From the NCBI RefSeq assembly GCF_026109735.1, contig NZ_CP069620.1, positions 2,666,001 to 2,730,000 of the forward strand: 64,000 bases of DNA. Direction: 5' to 3'. Every line of letters begins with the position of its first letter. The first letter of the stretch is position 1. The DNA comes from Salinimicrobium tongyeongense. GTDB taxonomy: Bacteria > Bacteroidota > Bacteroidia > Flavobacteriales > Flavobacteriaceae. The position numbers and the translations under genes were made by a program. The notes below the pieces were generated by a model. That model did no database searches, had not been told where the DNA came from, and saw only the letters and a list, made by a program, of their open reading frames with translations. Shown here piece by piece: positions 40,964 to 50,999 of the stretch.

Positions 40964-42969
40964 GATCACCCCTATTTTTAATCGTTTTCTTTTTAGGTTT
41001 TTTTAATGCCCAGGCCCAGATATTTGACCCCAATAACCTGGGGCAGGGAATGGAAGACCCCATAGAGTGGGAGGCCAGCCTGGAGCAGGAGAACGACTCT
41101 GTATATCAGCTCGTGTTTAAGGCATTTCTGGAACCCGGCTGGCATTTGTATTCCCAGGAAGAAGTGAAGATTGACATTGCGCCCATCCCTACAGCTTTTA
41201 CTTTTTCTGAGGCTCCCGAAAAATATGAACTGGTGGGGCCTACCGTTGAGCCTGATGTTCCGGCACTCTACGATGCAGTTTTTGAAGCCGATATCACCTA
41301 TTTTGAAAAGGAAGCAGTCTTTAAGCAGAAGATCAGGGTGCTTGATGCCACTGAACTGCTGATCACTGCGGAAGTTTATTTTTCGGTTTGTGACGATGAG
41401 AAATGCCTGCCGCCCGAAACAGAACGCTTCAGCTTCAATATTGGAGAAAATCGGGTAGAGGAAGGTTTTACAGACCTCGAGGTCTCAGATAAAGATCAGC
41501 GGCTTACCGAAGCCCTGAATATTGATGTAAAAGGAGTGGGCGGAGTCGATATTGCCGATGAAAAAGAGCATAATTACAGTACCATTTTCTTCCTTGGTTT
41601 CATTGGCGGACTCATCGCCCTGCTCACGCCCTGTGTGTTCCCAATGATTCCCCTAACCGTTTCCTTTTTTACCAAAGGCGCGAAAACACGCAGAAAAGGC
41701 CTGGTAAATGCCATCATGTACGGGGTATTCATATTCCTGATCTACCTTTTGCTCAGTTTGCCGTTCCACCTGCTGGATTCGCTAGATCCCGGTATCCTCA
41801 ACAATATTTCTACCAACACCACATTGAATATTATCTTCTTCGTGATCTTTATCTTCTTCGCCTTTTCATTTTTTGGGTATTACGAGATCACGCTGCCCAG
41901 TTCCTGGAGCAATAAGATGGACGACAAGGCTTCCAGCTTTGGAGGGGTTATAGGCGTTTTCTTTATGGCGCTAACCCTCGCCCTGGTTTCTTTCTCGTGT
42001 ACAGGGCCTATTTTAGGGTCTCTGCTGGGAAGTTCCCTTACTACCGATGGGGGTGCAACCCAGTTGTCTTTTGGGATGGGAGGTTTTGGCCTGGCCCTTG
42101 CGCTTCCGTTTGCCTTGTTTGCACTTTTTCCCAACTGGCTCAATTCACTGCCAAAAAGCGGCGGCTGGCTCAATTCGGTAAAAGTTGTGCTTGGGTTCAT
42201 CGAACTGGCACTGGCATTTAAGTTCCTTTCCAACGCCGATCTTGTGCAGCACTGGGGGCTCCTAAAAAGGGAAATTTTCATTGGCATCTGGATCGTGGTA
42301 GGCCTCGGCCTGCTGCTGTACCTGTTCGGGCTGCTGCGTTTTCCTCATGATGGGCCAAAAACGAAACTGGGTAAAGGGAGATTGCTGCTGGGTATTGCCA
42401 CCCTGGTCTTTGTGGTTTACCTCGTTCCGGGCCTCACCAACACGCCTGCAGCCAACCTTAAACTTCTAAGTGGTTTCCCGCCACCTTTGTTTTACAGTAT
42501 CTATGAAAAAGAAACAGACGGGCCTTTAGGTCTTAAGGCGTATAAAGATTTTGAAGAAGGCGTTGCGGCAGCAAAAGCTGAAAATAAACCCATTCTTCTC
42601 GATTTTACCGGCTGGGCCTGTGTGAACTGCCGAAAAATGGAAGAGCAGGTGTGGAGTGACCCTGAAGTTTTTGACCTCATGCAGGATGAATTTGTGCTCA
42701 TTTCCCTTTATGTAGACGACCGCAAAGAGCTGCCCAAAGATCAGAAGTTCAATTACCAGAAACCTACCGGCGGTATAAAGGAGATAAAAACCATTGGAGA
42801 CAAATGGGCCACTTTTCAAACCCTTAACTTCCGGAATAACTCCCAGCCGTTTTACGTTCTGCTAGACCACAACATGAATATGCTCAACCAGCCGGTTGGT
42901 TATACGCCCGATTCAGAAGAGTTTGCGGCCTGGCTCAGGCAGGGAGTAGAAGAATTTAATGCCCGGTAA
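40960..42969 (+). CDS. DsbD-like thiol:disulphide interchange protein (cytochrome c biogenesis type)
   Basis: A 669-residue protein with a signal peptide (SPLFLIVFFLGFFNAQA), a periplasmic DsbD-alpha-like domain with a Cys pair (CDDEKC), a membrane core of about eight segments with Cys (LTPCVFPMIPL and SCTGPILGSLLG), and a C-terminal thioredoxin-like domain with WACVNCRKME. It moves electrons from the cytoplasm to periplasmic thiols. The translational overlap with tilS is common in Bacteroidota and does not imply a shared function. Confidence 0.93.
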   Translation: MRSPLFLIVFFLGFFNAQAQIFDPNNLGQGMEDPIEWEASLEQENDSVYQLVFKAFLEPGWHLYSQEEVKIDIAPIPTAFTFSEAPEKYELVGPTVEPDVPALYDAVFEADITYFEKEAVFKQKIRVLDATELLITAEVYFSVCDDEKCLPPETERFSFNIGENRVEEGFTDLEVSDKDQRLTEALNIDVKGVGGVDIADEKEHNYSTIFFLGFIGGLIALLTPCVFPMIPLTVSFFTKGAKTRRKGLVNAIMYGVFIFLIYLLLSLPFHLLDSLDPGILNNISTNTTLNIIFFVIFIFFAFSFFGYYEITLPSSWSNKMDDKASSFGGVIGVFFMALTLALVSFSCTGPILGSLLGSSLTTDGGATQLSFGMGGFGLALALPFALFALFPNWLNSLPKSGGWLNSVKVVLGFIELALAFKFLSNADLVQHWGLLKREIFIGIWIVVGLGLLLYLFGLLRFPHDGPKTKLGKGRLLLGIATLVFVVYLVPGLTNTPAANLKLLSGFPPPLFYSIYEKETDGPLGLKAYKDFEEGVAAAKAENKPILLDFTGWACVNCRKMEEQVWSDPEVFDLMQDEFVLISLYVDDRKELPKDQKFNYQKPTGGIKEIKTIGDKWATFQTLNFRNNSQPFYVLLDHNMNMLNQPVGYTPDSEEFAAWLRQGVEEFNAR

Positions 42970-43034
42970 GTTCATTGGCAGCCGGGTTTTGACAGGAATT
43001 TCTATCTTTAGGGACTTCAAAACTAAGCTTACAG

Positions 43035-44903
43035 ATGAGATTTATTAAAATTTATTTCCTGCCGGTGCTGTTTGTGCTGCTTGGCAGCCGTGCATTTGCA
43101 CAAAACGCGACCAACTATGAGGTTAAAGACCACTACACCAAGCAGGAGGTGGTTATTCCCATGCGGGATGGCACAAAGCTTCATGCCACCATCTTTTCGC
43201 CTAAAGATACTTCCAAAGAATATCCAATTCTCATCACCCGTACTCCTTATAGTTCGAGGCCATACGGCCAAGGGCAGTTTCGTTCGCAGCTGGGGCCCAA
43301 TGAATATTTGATGAAACAGGGGAATATCTTCGTGTACCAGGATGTGCGCGGAAGGTGGATGAGCGAAGGGGTTTACGACAATATGCGGGCTTTTATTCCG
43401 AAGAAAAAAGGAAAGCAATTCGATGAGGCCAGCGATACTTATGACACTGTAGAATGGCTAGTGAAGAATGTAAAGAACAACAATGGCCGCGTTGGCCTCT
43501 GGGGTATTTCCTATCCCGGTTTTTACGCTACTTATTCCCTTCTGGCCAATCACCCGGCAATAAAAGCGGTTTCCCCGCAGGCATCCATCGGGGATTTCTT
43601 CTTCGATGATTTTCACCACAACGGCGCCTATATGTTGAGCTACTGGAGGGCTACTGCTGTTTTTGGCTATGAAAAAAGTACGCCCAGCGATACTGCCTGG
43701 TATTCTTTCCCGGAGCTCAATACCAAAGATCAATACCAGTTCTTCCTCGATGCGGGGCCTCTCAAAAACCTCGATAAATACTATGGAGAAGACAATGTTT
43801 TCTGGCAACAGCTCAAGGAACATCCAAATTATGATGAGTTCTGGCAAAAACGCGGAATTATTCAGCATTTAAACAATATTAAACCTGCGGTAATGGTTGT
43901 GGGCGGCTTATTTGATGCTGAAGACCTTTACGGCCCCTTCAATATTTACAAGACCATAGAGAAGAACAGCGATACCTACAACATGCTCGTGATGGGTCCC
44001 TGGAGCCATGGCGATTGGGCCCGCAAAAAGGAGCGGCAGGCTATCGGGAATGTGTATTTTGGCGATAATATTTCTGAAAATTACCAGAAAGAAGTGGAGA
44101 CCATCTTCTTTAACCACTTTTTGAAAGGAGACCCAGATGAACCGCTCGCGCTTCCTGAAGCTTACATGTTCGATACCGGTTTGATGCAATGGAAAACCTA
44201 TGAAGCCTGGCCCCCAAAAATGGCAAAAAAGAAAGCCTTTTACCTTGGTGATAATCAGCAGCTAATTGCAGGGCCTGCAGCTGCTCCCGCTGTTAGCACT
44301 GGTGCCGAAACGTTCATAAGCGACCCGGCGAAACCTGTGCCTTATTCTGAAGATATCAAAATGGTTTTCACCCCGCGAAAGTATATGACCGACGATCAAA
44401 GGTTTGCAGCACGCCGCCCCGATGTACTGGTGTATGAAACTGAAGTTTTAGAGGAAGATCTCACGCTCGCCGGAGAAGTGCTGGCAAAATTGCAGGTGGC
44501 AACCACCGGAACGGCGGCCGACTGGGTGGTGAAGCTAGTTGACGTTTTTCCACCAGATGCCGAAGATTTTGAAGAAACACAGGATTATCTCTCGATGAGC
44601 AATTATCACTTGATGGTGCGCAGCGAAGTTATAAGGGGCAGGTTCAGGAACAGTTTTTCGAATCCCGAGCCTTTTGAACCCAACCAGAAGACTGAAGTAA
44701 ACCTGCAGCTTCAGGATGTGCACCACACCTTCAAAAAAGGCCACAAGCTGCAAATACAGGTGCAAAGCACGTGGTTCCCGTTAATTGACAGGAATCCGCA
44801 GACTTACGTCGACAATATTTTTGAAGCCGAAGAAGAAGATTTCCAGAAACAGGAACACAAGGTCTTCCACGATTCACAAATCATATTTTCAATACTCGAA
44901 TAG
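43035..44903 (+). CDS. CocE/NonD-family hydrolase (X-Pro dipeptidyl-peptidase type)
   Basis: A 622-residue secreted serine hydrolase with an N-terminal signal peptide (FIKIYFLPVLFVLLGSRAFAQ). The alpha/beta-hydrolase nucleophile is in GLWGISYPGFYATY (GxSYxG), Asp and His follow (GGLFDAEDLYG; WSHGDWA), and the C-terminal jelly-roll domain (EVLAKLQVATTGTAADWVVKLVD) is the family's. It hydrolyses amino acid esters or dipeptides at the cell surface. A TATCTTTA box lies about 25 bp upstream. Confidence 0.93.
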   Translation: MRFIKIYFLPVLFVLLGSRAFAQNATNYEVKDHYTKQEVVIPMRDGTKLHATIFSPKDTSKEYPILITRTPYSSRPYGQGQFRSQLGPNEYLMKQGNIFVYQDVRGRWMSEGVYDNMRAFIPKKKGKQFDEASDTYDTVEWLVKNVKNNNGRVGLWGISYPGFYATYSLLANHPAIKAVSPQASIGDFFFDDFHHNGAYMLSYWRATAVFGYEKSTPSDTAWYSFPELNTKDQYQFFLDAGPLKNLDKYYGEDNVFWQQLKEHPNYDEFWQKRGIIQHLNNIKPAVMVVGGLFDAEDLYGPFNIYKTIEKNSDTYNMLVMGPWSHGDWARKKERQAIGNVYFGDNISENYQKEVETIFFNHFLKGDPDEPLALPEAYMFDTGLMQWKTYEAWPPKMAKKKAFYLGDNQQLIAGPAAAPAVSTGAETFISDPAKPVPYSEDIKMVFTPRKYMTDDQRFAARRPDVLVYETEVLEEDLTLAGEVLAKLQVATTGTAADWVVKLVDVFPPDAEDFEETQDYLSMSNYHLMVRSEVIRGRFRNSFSNPEPFEPNQKTEVNLQLQDVHHTFKKGHKLQIQVQSTWFPLIDRNPQTYVDNIFEAEEEDFQKQEHKVFHDSQIIFSILE

Positions 44904-44907
44904 CTTT

Positions 44908-44946
44908 AAGAGGTGTTAAAAATGACATTTTTAACACCTCTTTTTC
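44908..44946. terminator. terminator built on AAAAATGACATTTTT
   Basis: A 17-bp perfect stem (44908-44924 and 44926-44942) around a single base, followed by TTTTTCTTT. The apex of the stem is AAAAATGACATTTTT at 44918-44932. It ends the CocE-family gene; the next gene starts at 45024. Confidence 0.8.
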
Positions 44947-45023
44947 TTTCTACCTGCCGCTGCGCGATTGCAGTTAATTTCTTACTTTCAACATTCGTTT
45001 TTCAGCATAAAATTATAGCGCTT

Positions 45024-46856
45024 ATGAGAATCAAAAGCTTCAAAATACTACTTTCCCTGCTTATCTTCACCGGTTTTTCTGCCTGCAGGAATACTTCAGG
45101 AGAAGCAGAGATCACTTCGGAAGAAATTCAGCAGGAAACAGCACAGCTAAATGCCTTTTTTGAAGAGGAATTTCAGAAAGATCTTGCAGATTCACCCATG
45201 CTGCAAACCCGCCTGGGGATAAAAACAAATTATGACGCCTGGGACGATTTTTCGCACCTGCGCTATGCCGAAGATCTCAAAAAGGCCAAAAAAAGACTTG
45301 CCTTTCTTGAAGATGAAATAAATCCTGAAGCTCTTGAAGGGCAGGCAGCTCTCAGTTATAAACTCTACCGCCAACAGCTTGAAAACGAGATTGAAGACTA
45401 CGATTTCAGGCTTTACAATTACCCCGTAAACCAAATGTTTGGGGTTCATGTGCAGTTGCCCGCATTTTTGATCAATATGCACAAAATCGATTCGGTGAGC
45501 GATGCCAGAGCCTATATCGCGAGGCTTAACAAATTTCCTTCAGTAATGGAAGACGTGATAAAAGGGCTGGAGCTGCGGGAAATGAACCAGATCATGCCGC
45601 CGGCCTTCGTGTTTGCCCACACGGTTGAGGCTTCACAAAACCTCCTGAAAGGACGCCCTTTTGAGAAATCGGCTGAAGCAAGTACACTTTTGGAAGATTT
45701 TAGGAGTAAAGTAGAAAAGCTGGAGGTTTCAGAAAGCCAGAAAGATGAGCTGATTCTGAAGGCGCAGCAGGCACTGCTCACTTCGATGAAACCGGCTTAC
45801 GAGAATCTTATTGCAAAGCTGAAGGACCAGCAACAACGCGCCACAGCCGATCACGGGGCCTGGAAATTTCCGAAGGGAAAAGCCTTTTATGAAAATGCTT
45901 TGAAGAGAACTACCACTACCAATTTATCTGCTGAAGAGATCCACGAAATTGGCCTTAGCGAAGTGGCGCGTATTCATAAGGAAATGGAAGATATTATGAA
46001 GCAGGTGGGCTTTGACGGCAGCCTGAAAGATTTTTTCCAGTTTATGCGCGAAGACGGGCAGTTTTACTATGAAAATTCAGAAGAAGGCAGGCAGCAGTAT
46101 TTAACTGAAGCCAAAGCTGTCATTAACAGGATGAAGGCCCGTCTCGATGAGCTCTTTTTGACCCAACCCGAGGCTGATATTGTGGTGAAGGCTGTTGAGC
46201 CTTTTAGGGAGAAAAGTGCCGGGAAGGCATTTTACCAGCAGCCGGCAATAGACGGTTCCCGCCCCGGTACCTATTACGCCAATCTATACGACATGGAGGC
46301 AATGCCCACCTACCAGATGGAAGCACTGGCCTTTCATGAAGGAATTCCCGGTCACCACATGCAACTGGCCATAGCGCAGGAACTTGACAGCCTGCCCATG
46401 TTCAGGAAAATAGGCGGGTATGGAGCTTACATTGAAGGCTGGGGGCTTTACAGCGAACTGGTGCCGAAAGAAATAGGTTTCTATGAAGATCCTTATTCCG
46501 ATTTCGGAAGGCTGGCTATGGAGCTTTGGCGTTCCATTAGGCTGGTGGTAGACACCGGGATCCACGCCAAAAAATGGACGAGAGATGAGGCGATAGACTA
46601 TTACGTGGAGAACTCCCCCAATGCCGAAAGCGACGCGGTGAAGATGGTAGAACGGCATATTGTAATGCCGGGACAGGCCACTGCCTATAAAATTGGAATG
46701 AACAAGATCCTGGAACTTCGGGAATATGCAAAAAAAGAGTTGGGGGATGAATTTAATATCCGGGAGTTTCATGATGTGGTTCTCACTAACGGGTCTGTCC
46801 CGCTCAACATACTTGAAGAACTGGTTGTAGAATGGGTTAAAAATAAACAAGCTTGA
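45024..46856 (+). CDS. DUF885 family protein, lipoprotein
   Basis: A 610-residue protein with a lipoprotein signal (MRIKSFKILLSLLIFTGFSAC, Cys about 21). The conserved family motif is AFHEGIPGHHMQLAIAQE, followed by GWGLYSELVPKE and the Arg/His-rich region around EAIDYYVENSPNAESDAVKMVERH. These resemble the zinc-site arrangement of M2/M3-like peptidases, so a metallopeptidase is suspected, but the activity of DUF885 is not settled. The start is the ATG at 45024; a longer frame (from 44913) lies in the terminator region and is not plausible. The gene's TGA overlaps the galM start. Confidence 0.9.
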   Translation: MRIKSFKILLSLLIFTGFSACRNTSGEAEITSEEIQQETAQLNAFFEEEFQKDLADSPMLQTRLGIKTNYDAWDDFSHLRYAEDLKKAKKRLAFLEDEINPEALEGQAALSYKLYRQQLENEIEDYDFRLYNYPVNQMFGVHVQLPAFLINMHKIDSVSDARAYIARLNKFPSVMEDVIKGLELREMNQIMPPAFVFAHTVEASQNLLKGRPFEKSAEASTLLEDFRSKVEKLEVSESQKDELILKAQQALLTSMKPAYENLIAKLKDQQQRATADHGAWKFPKGKAFYENALKRTTTTNLSAEEIHEIGLSEVARIHKEMEDIMKQVGFDGSLKDFFQFMREDGQFYYENSEEGRQQYLTEAKAVINRMKARLDELFLTQPEADIVVKAVEPFREKSAGKAFYQQPAIDGSRPGTYYANLYDMEAMPTYQMEALAFHEGIPGHHMQLAIAQELDSLPMFRKIGGYGAYIEGWGLYSELVPKEIGFYEDPYSDFGRLAMELWRSIRLVVDTGIHAKKWTRDEAIDYYVENSPNAESDAVKMVERHIVMPGQATAYKIGMNKILELREYAKKELGDEFNIREFHDVVLTNGSVPLNILEELVVEWVKNKQA

Positions 46857-47839
46857 AAACAAAAGACACAGCAGTAGAGTTAACACTCATAAAACTTAAA
46901 AATCAGCAGGGGACTGAACTGGAAATCCTCAATTTTGGGGCGACTATTTTCAGTTTAACAATTAAAGGCATCAACGTAGTTGTGGGGCCATCGCAGCCTG
47001 AAGATTACCTTAGCGGGATCTACCACGAGCGTGGAAAATTCTTTGGCGCCTCGGTGGGCCGTTATGCCGGCCGAATTTCAAAAGGCCAGTTCTCCCTCAA
47101 TGGGGAAACGTACAAACTTTTTGAGAAAAACGGTGTACATCTTCACGGGGGCAAGCACGGATTTTCATACAAGTTCTGGAAGCTCATAGAGCAGGGAGAA
47201 GGGCAGGACCCATACGTGCTGCTCGAATATATTTCACCCGATGGGGAAGAAGGGTATCCCGGAAACCTCACTGTGCAGGTAAAATATACACTTACTGAAG
47301 ACAATGAAGTGCAGGTTGACTACCGCGCCCAAACCGATAAAGAGACCGTAGTGAATCTCACCAACCACGCATATTTCAACCTGAATGGTCGCGGCGATGT
47401 GAACGGGCACAGGCTTCAGCTTCCTGCAGATTCCTTCCTGGAGTCAGATGCTCACCTGGTGCCTACTGGGAATTTGACCGAGGTGACGGGTACAGAGTTT
47501 GATTTCAGAGAATCGTCTTTAATAGGCGAAGTGCCGCTAGATACCGTTTTTAAACTAAACGGGAGTGGAAAGAACATAACATTAGAGGGAGATAAATCGG
47601 GTCTCAAGCTGGAGGTGGAAACCAACCAGCCGGCAGTAGTGGTGTATGTTCCCGAAGATTTACCTGCAGACTGGGAGTATGCCACCAAAGTTGGGGCAGA
47701 ACGTGCGGCAGTATGTCTTGAGACGCAAAAATTTCCTGATGCGCCTCATCATGAGCATTTTCCGGATGTTAGATTGCGAAAGGGAGAAGTTTACGAAAAT
47801 AAGACTACATGGAGGTTTACCGCCGGTTCAAAATTTTAA
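46853..47839 (+). CDS. galM: galactose mutarotase (aldose 1-epimerase)
   Basis: A 328-residue cytoplasmic mutarotase. Seen: LNFGATIFSLTIK, FFGASVGRYAGRISKGQFSL, KNGVHLHGGKHGFSYKFWKL (catalytic His region), VVNLTNHAYFNLNG (second catalytic His) and AAVCLETQKFPDAPHH (catalytic Glu). It starts with TTG (46853-46855), overlapping the DUF885 stop. Together with the Na+/sugar symporter downstream it forms a sugar-uptake pair. Confidence 0.92.
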   Translation: MKTKDTAVELTLIKLKNQQGTELEILNFGATIFSLTIKGINVVVGPSQPEDYLSGIYHERGKFFGASVGRYAGRISKGQFSLNGETYKLFEKNGVHLHGGKHGFSYKFWKLIEQGEGQDPYVLLEYISPDGEEGYPGNLTVQVKYTLTEDNEVQVDYRAQTDKETVVNLTNHAYFNLNGRGDVNGHRLQLPADSFLESDAHLVPTGNLTEVTGTEFDFRESSLIGEVPLDTVFKLNGSGKNITLEGDKSGLKLEVETNQPAVVVYVPEDLPADWEYATKVGAERAAVCLETQKFPDAPHHEHFPDVRLRKGEVYENKTTWRFTAGSKF

Positions 47840-47951
47840 CTGTAAAACTTACCTTTATTCTGGTTAAACTCTTATATTTAACAAAATTTTAGTAGGTAGG
47901 TTTGCCTGTGCGAACTGCCTGTAAGCATTAATTCTCCTTAATTTTTTTCTT

Positions 47952-49628
47952 ATGGAATTCGCTTTACTCGATAAGCTGATTTTTGCCGCTTACGCGTTGA
48001 TGATCATTGGGATTGGCCTTTGGGTCTCCCGTGGCAAGGGAAATACTTCAGAAGATTACTTCCTGGCCAGTAAATCTTTGCCCTGGTGGGCGATAGGTAC
48101 CTCGCTTATTGCGGCTAATATTTCCGCAGAACAGTTTATTGGAATGTCGGGTTCCGGTTTTGCGATTGGGCTTGCCATTGCGTCTTATGAATGGATGGCG
48201 GCTATTACCCTTATCATTGTGGGAAAATATTTTCTTCCCATTTTTATTGAAAAAGGGCTGTACACCATTCCAGAATTTATAGAGGTAAGGTACAGCACAA
48301 ATTTAAAAACCATACTTGCGGTCTTCTGGATCGCCCTGTTTATATTCGTTAACCTTACATCGGTACTTTACCTGGGTGCCACAGCTTTAGACACCATTGT
48401 AGGTTCTGGAGACGGTTCTATCTTCCTGTATTCAATTATTGGGCTTGCGCTTTTTGCCGCTGCATATTCTTTGTATGGCGGGCTTGCCGCCGTTGCCTGG
48501 ACCGATGTTGTGCAGGTGGTTCTTCTCATTTTAGGAGGGTTGATCACCACCTATATAGGCCTGTCACACGTGTCTGAAGACGGCGGAATTATCTCCGGAA
48601 TTGTTAGCGTGTACGAGCAGGTTCCCGAAAAATTCTCTATGATCCTTGAAAAAGGAGAGATTATTACCCCCGGCGGAAAAGATGCCTGGTGGGATCTTCC
48701 GGGGCTGGCCGTTCTACTTGGCGGGATGTGGGTGGCAAACCTCTATTACTGGGGCTTTAACCAGTACATTATTCAAAGAACCCTTGCAGCAAAAAGTTTA
48801 CGGGAGTCTCAAAAAGGGATTATTCTCGCAGGGTTCCTTAAACTTTTAATCCCGTTGATCGTAGTGGTGCCGGGAATCATCGCTTACGTGATGAACACAG
48901 GGCCGGGCGGCGCTTTTGGACCTGAATACACCGATCCTTCTTTTATTGCTGAAGGCGGCAGGATCATCAATGACAATGCTTTCCCATGGCTTATAAAAGA
49001 ATTTGTGCCTGTGGGCTTAAAAGGCCTGGTGCTGGCGGCTCTTGCGGCGGCCATCGTTTCTTCGATCGCCTCTATGCTGAATTCCACCGCAACCATCTTT
49101 ACAATGGACATCTATAAGCCGTACATACAGAAAGGAGCTTCTGAAAAGCGCCTTGTGACCGTAGGAAGGCTTTCGGCTACTCTAGCCCTAATCATCGCAG
49201 TGATTCTTGCACCCCAGCTAAGAAGCCTGGGGCAGGTTTTCCAGTACATCCAAGAGTACACAGGGGTAGTGAGCCCGGGGATCCTGGCCGTGTTCATGCT
49301 GGGCTTGTTCTGGAAAAAAACGACCAACAATGCGGCTATTTTTGGGGTACTGGCCTCTATACCTATCGCCCTCTACTTTAAAGTAGGCCCTTCAGGCTGG
49401 ATTGACAGTCCGTTTTTTGTAGAACTGCCGTTCATGCACCAGATGTTTATCACCTGGATACTTACCATGGCTATTATGGTGGCCTTAAGCTATTACGAGA
49501 ATAAGGGTGCCACCCATCCAAAGGCGATCATCATTACGAAAAAACTCTTTAAAACCGGACCAGCTTTTAATATTGGTGCCTTTGCGATCTTATTAATCGT
49601 GACCATGCTGTACGCTATTTTCTGGTAG
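47952..49628 (+). CDS. sodium/solute symporter (SGLT-like)
   Basis: A 558-residue membrane protein with about 14 hydrophobic segments. Seen: SEDYFLASKSLPWWAIGTSLIAANISAEQFIGMSGSGF (the family N-terminal signature), YTIPEFIEVRYS, LYSLYGGLAAVAWTDVVQ and KGLVLAALAAAIVSSIASMLNSTATIFTMDIY. It co-transports a sugar with Na+; the adjacent mutarotase suggests glucose or galactose. A TATATTTA box at about 47872-47879 is a weak promoter candidate. Confidence 0.93.
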   Translation: MEFALLDKLIFAAYALMIIGIGLWVSRGKGNTSEDYFLASKSLPWWAIGTSLIAANISAEQFIGMSGSGFAIGLAIASYEWMAAITLIIVGKYFLPIFIEKGLYTIPEFIEVRYSTNLKTILAVFWIALFIFVNLTSVLYLGATALDTIVGSGDGSIFLYSIIGLALFAAAYSLYGGLAAVAWTDVVQVVLLILGGLITTYIGLSHVSEDGGIISGIVSVYEQVPEKFSMILEKGEIITPGGKDAWWDLPGLAVLLGGMWVANLYYWGFNQYIIQRTLAAKSLRESQKGIILAGFLKLLIPLIVVVPGIIAYVMNTGPGGAFGPEYTDPSFIAEGGRIINDNAFPWLIKEFVPVGLKGLVLAALAAAIVSSIASMLNSTATIFTMDIYKPYIQKGASEKRLVTVGRLSATLALIIAVILAPQLRSLGQVFQYIQEYTGVVSPGILAVFMLGLFWKKTTNNAAIFGVLASIPIALYFKVGPSGWIDSPFFVELPFMHQMFITWILTMAIMVALSYYENKGATHPKAIIITKKLFKTGPAFNIGAFAILLIVTMLYAIFW

Positions 49629-49654
49629 GTTTCTTCGGAAATTTTTATAAAAAA

Positions 49655-49678
49655 ACCGTCATTTGACGGTCTTTTTTT
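49655..49678 (+). terminator. terminator after the symporter gene
   Basis: ACCGTCA and TGACGGT (49655-49661, 49664-49670), a 2-nt loop, A-tract before and CTTTTTTT after. Confidence 0.85.
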
Positions 49679-50037
49679 GTAAAAAATTATAGCTGATTAT
49701 TTTAGATCATGAGCACATAAGTAGCTTTTAAGACTAATTCCTTCCGGCTATGATGATCTGGTTATATAAAACATCCTGTCCGGTTTTTCAATATTATAGT
49801 TGAATTTTTAAGTGGTAGTGTTTTAAGGAGGAGCTATAAAGGAGGGGTGTGATTAACTCTTACCTTCGGAATATTTATTCCTCAGTAAAAATTGGGAGGC
49901 CCTGCAGGAGAATGTACAATTCATGTGGTTTAGCAGACAAAAGAACAGACCACAATACCATCAATGGCTCTAGGGGCAAAAGATTAAAAAATATTTAAAC
50001 CCAAATAAAAAAAAACTCTTTTAAATATCTACGAAAA
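49679..50037. other. 360-bp gap with no gene
   Basis: No coding region longer than about 20 codons with sensible composition is visible. The sequence is moderately AT-rich and has no obvious repeat. It may be decayed sequence between the symporter and pirin terminators. Confidence 0.4.
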
Positions 50038-50072
50038 AAAGGCTGTTTAAAAAGTATTTTTAAACAGCCTTT
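50038..50072 (-). terminator. terminator after the pirin gene
   Basis: A 16-bp perfect stem AAAGGCTGTTTAAAAA (50038-50053) with 3-nt loop and TTTTTAAACAGCCTTT (50057-50072). On the minus strand it is followed by a T-run (from the A7 before 50041). Confidence 0.85.
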
Positions 50073-50081
50073 CCTTAAACC

Positions 50082-50924
50082 TTACTCAAATTTTCCCTGT
50101 TGATAATCGGTGTAGGCCTGGTCAATTTCTTCGAGTGTGTTCATCACGAAAGGACCCTGGGCTACTACGGGTTCGTTAAAAGGTTTTGCGTGACCAAACA
50201 AGACAATACTTTCTGCCAGGGCTTCCATGCGCAGGTTTTCATCGTCATTATTAAATTCTACGAGATGAAGGGACTGGATGATCTCTCCGTTAATCTTTAT
50301 TTCTCCTTTTATCACGTAACAAAGAATATTGTGCTCAGCCGGCACCCGAGTACTAAAAACACCTTCGGGCTCAAAGAAAAGGGTACTTAGGTGTATCTCT
50401 GTGGGAGTATCAAAAGGACCTTTGGTACCGTATAAATCCCCTGAAATTACCTGGGCTTTTACTTTTTTGTCTTCGGAAAATGTCACCGGAATTTCCCCTT
50501 TTTGAAGCCCCTTGTAAGTTGGTGGTGTCATTTTTAACTTCGCCGGTAAATTCACCCACAGCTGAAGGATCTCTAACGGCCCACCTTCCTTTTTGAATTT
50601 TTCCGAAGAAACTTCGGCGTGAATAAGACCTTTCCCGGCAGTCATCCATTGTACGCCGCCACTTTCAATGACGCTGTTGTTTCCGCCTGAGTCTTTATGG
50701 GCAATGTCGCCATCAAGGATAAAAGTTACTGTTTCCATCCCCCGATGCGGGTGCGGCCCAAAAGGCAGCCCATTGTTTCCCGGTGAATACCGCTGCGGCC
50801 CGTGATGGTTGAGAAAGAGAAAAGGATCAATCATCCGCAGAGACCGCGTGGGCATAGGCGAATAGGTGATGAGATCGGCAATGGGCCGGTACTCTGCTTT
50901 ATATGTTCTTTTAATGGTCCTCAT
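50082..50924 (-). CDS. pirin family protein
   Basis: A 280-residue bicupin. Seen: LRMIDPFLFLNHHGP, PFGPHPHRGMETVTFILDGDIAHKDSGG (metal-binding His pair and Glu), GGVQWMTAGKGLIHAE, and a C-terminal cupin with IVLFGHAKPFNEPVVAQGPFVMNT. Some pirins dioxygenate quercetin or act as redox-sensing cofactors; the role here is open. The 65-bp region upstream (50932-50998) is a simple repeat of CAATAGTCAGTAGT-like units. Confidence 0.92.
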   Translation of the reverse strand: MRTIKRTYKAEYRPIADLITYSPMPTRSLRMIDPFLFLNHHGPQRYSPGNNGLPFGPHPHRGMETVTFILDGDIAHKDSGGNNSVIESGGVQWMTAGKGLIHAEVSSEKFKKEGGPLEILQLWVNLPAKLKMTPPTYKGLQKGEIPVTFSEDKKVKAQVISGDLYGTKGPFDTPTEIHLSTLFFEPEGVFSTRVPAEHNILCYVIKGEIKINGEIIQSLHLVEFNNDDENLRMEALAESIVLFGHAKPFNEPVVAQGPFVMNTLEEIDQAYTDYQQGKFE

Positions 50925-50928
50925 ATTT

Positions 50929-50996
50929 CAATAGTCAGTAGTCAATAGTCAGTAGTTGATAGTCAAATATTCAATAATCAATATTCATTATTCAAT
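50929..50996. repeat. degenerate tandem repeat (AATAGTCAGTAGTC units)
   Basis: Repeats of CAATAGTCAGTAGT, then CAAATATTCAATAATCAATATTCATTATTC, a low-complexity spacer between the NYN-domain gene and pirin of the kind common in flavobacterial intergenic regions. Confidence 0.7.
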
Positions 50997-50999
50997 TTC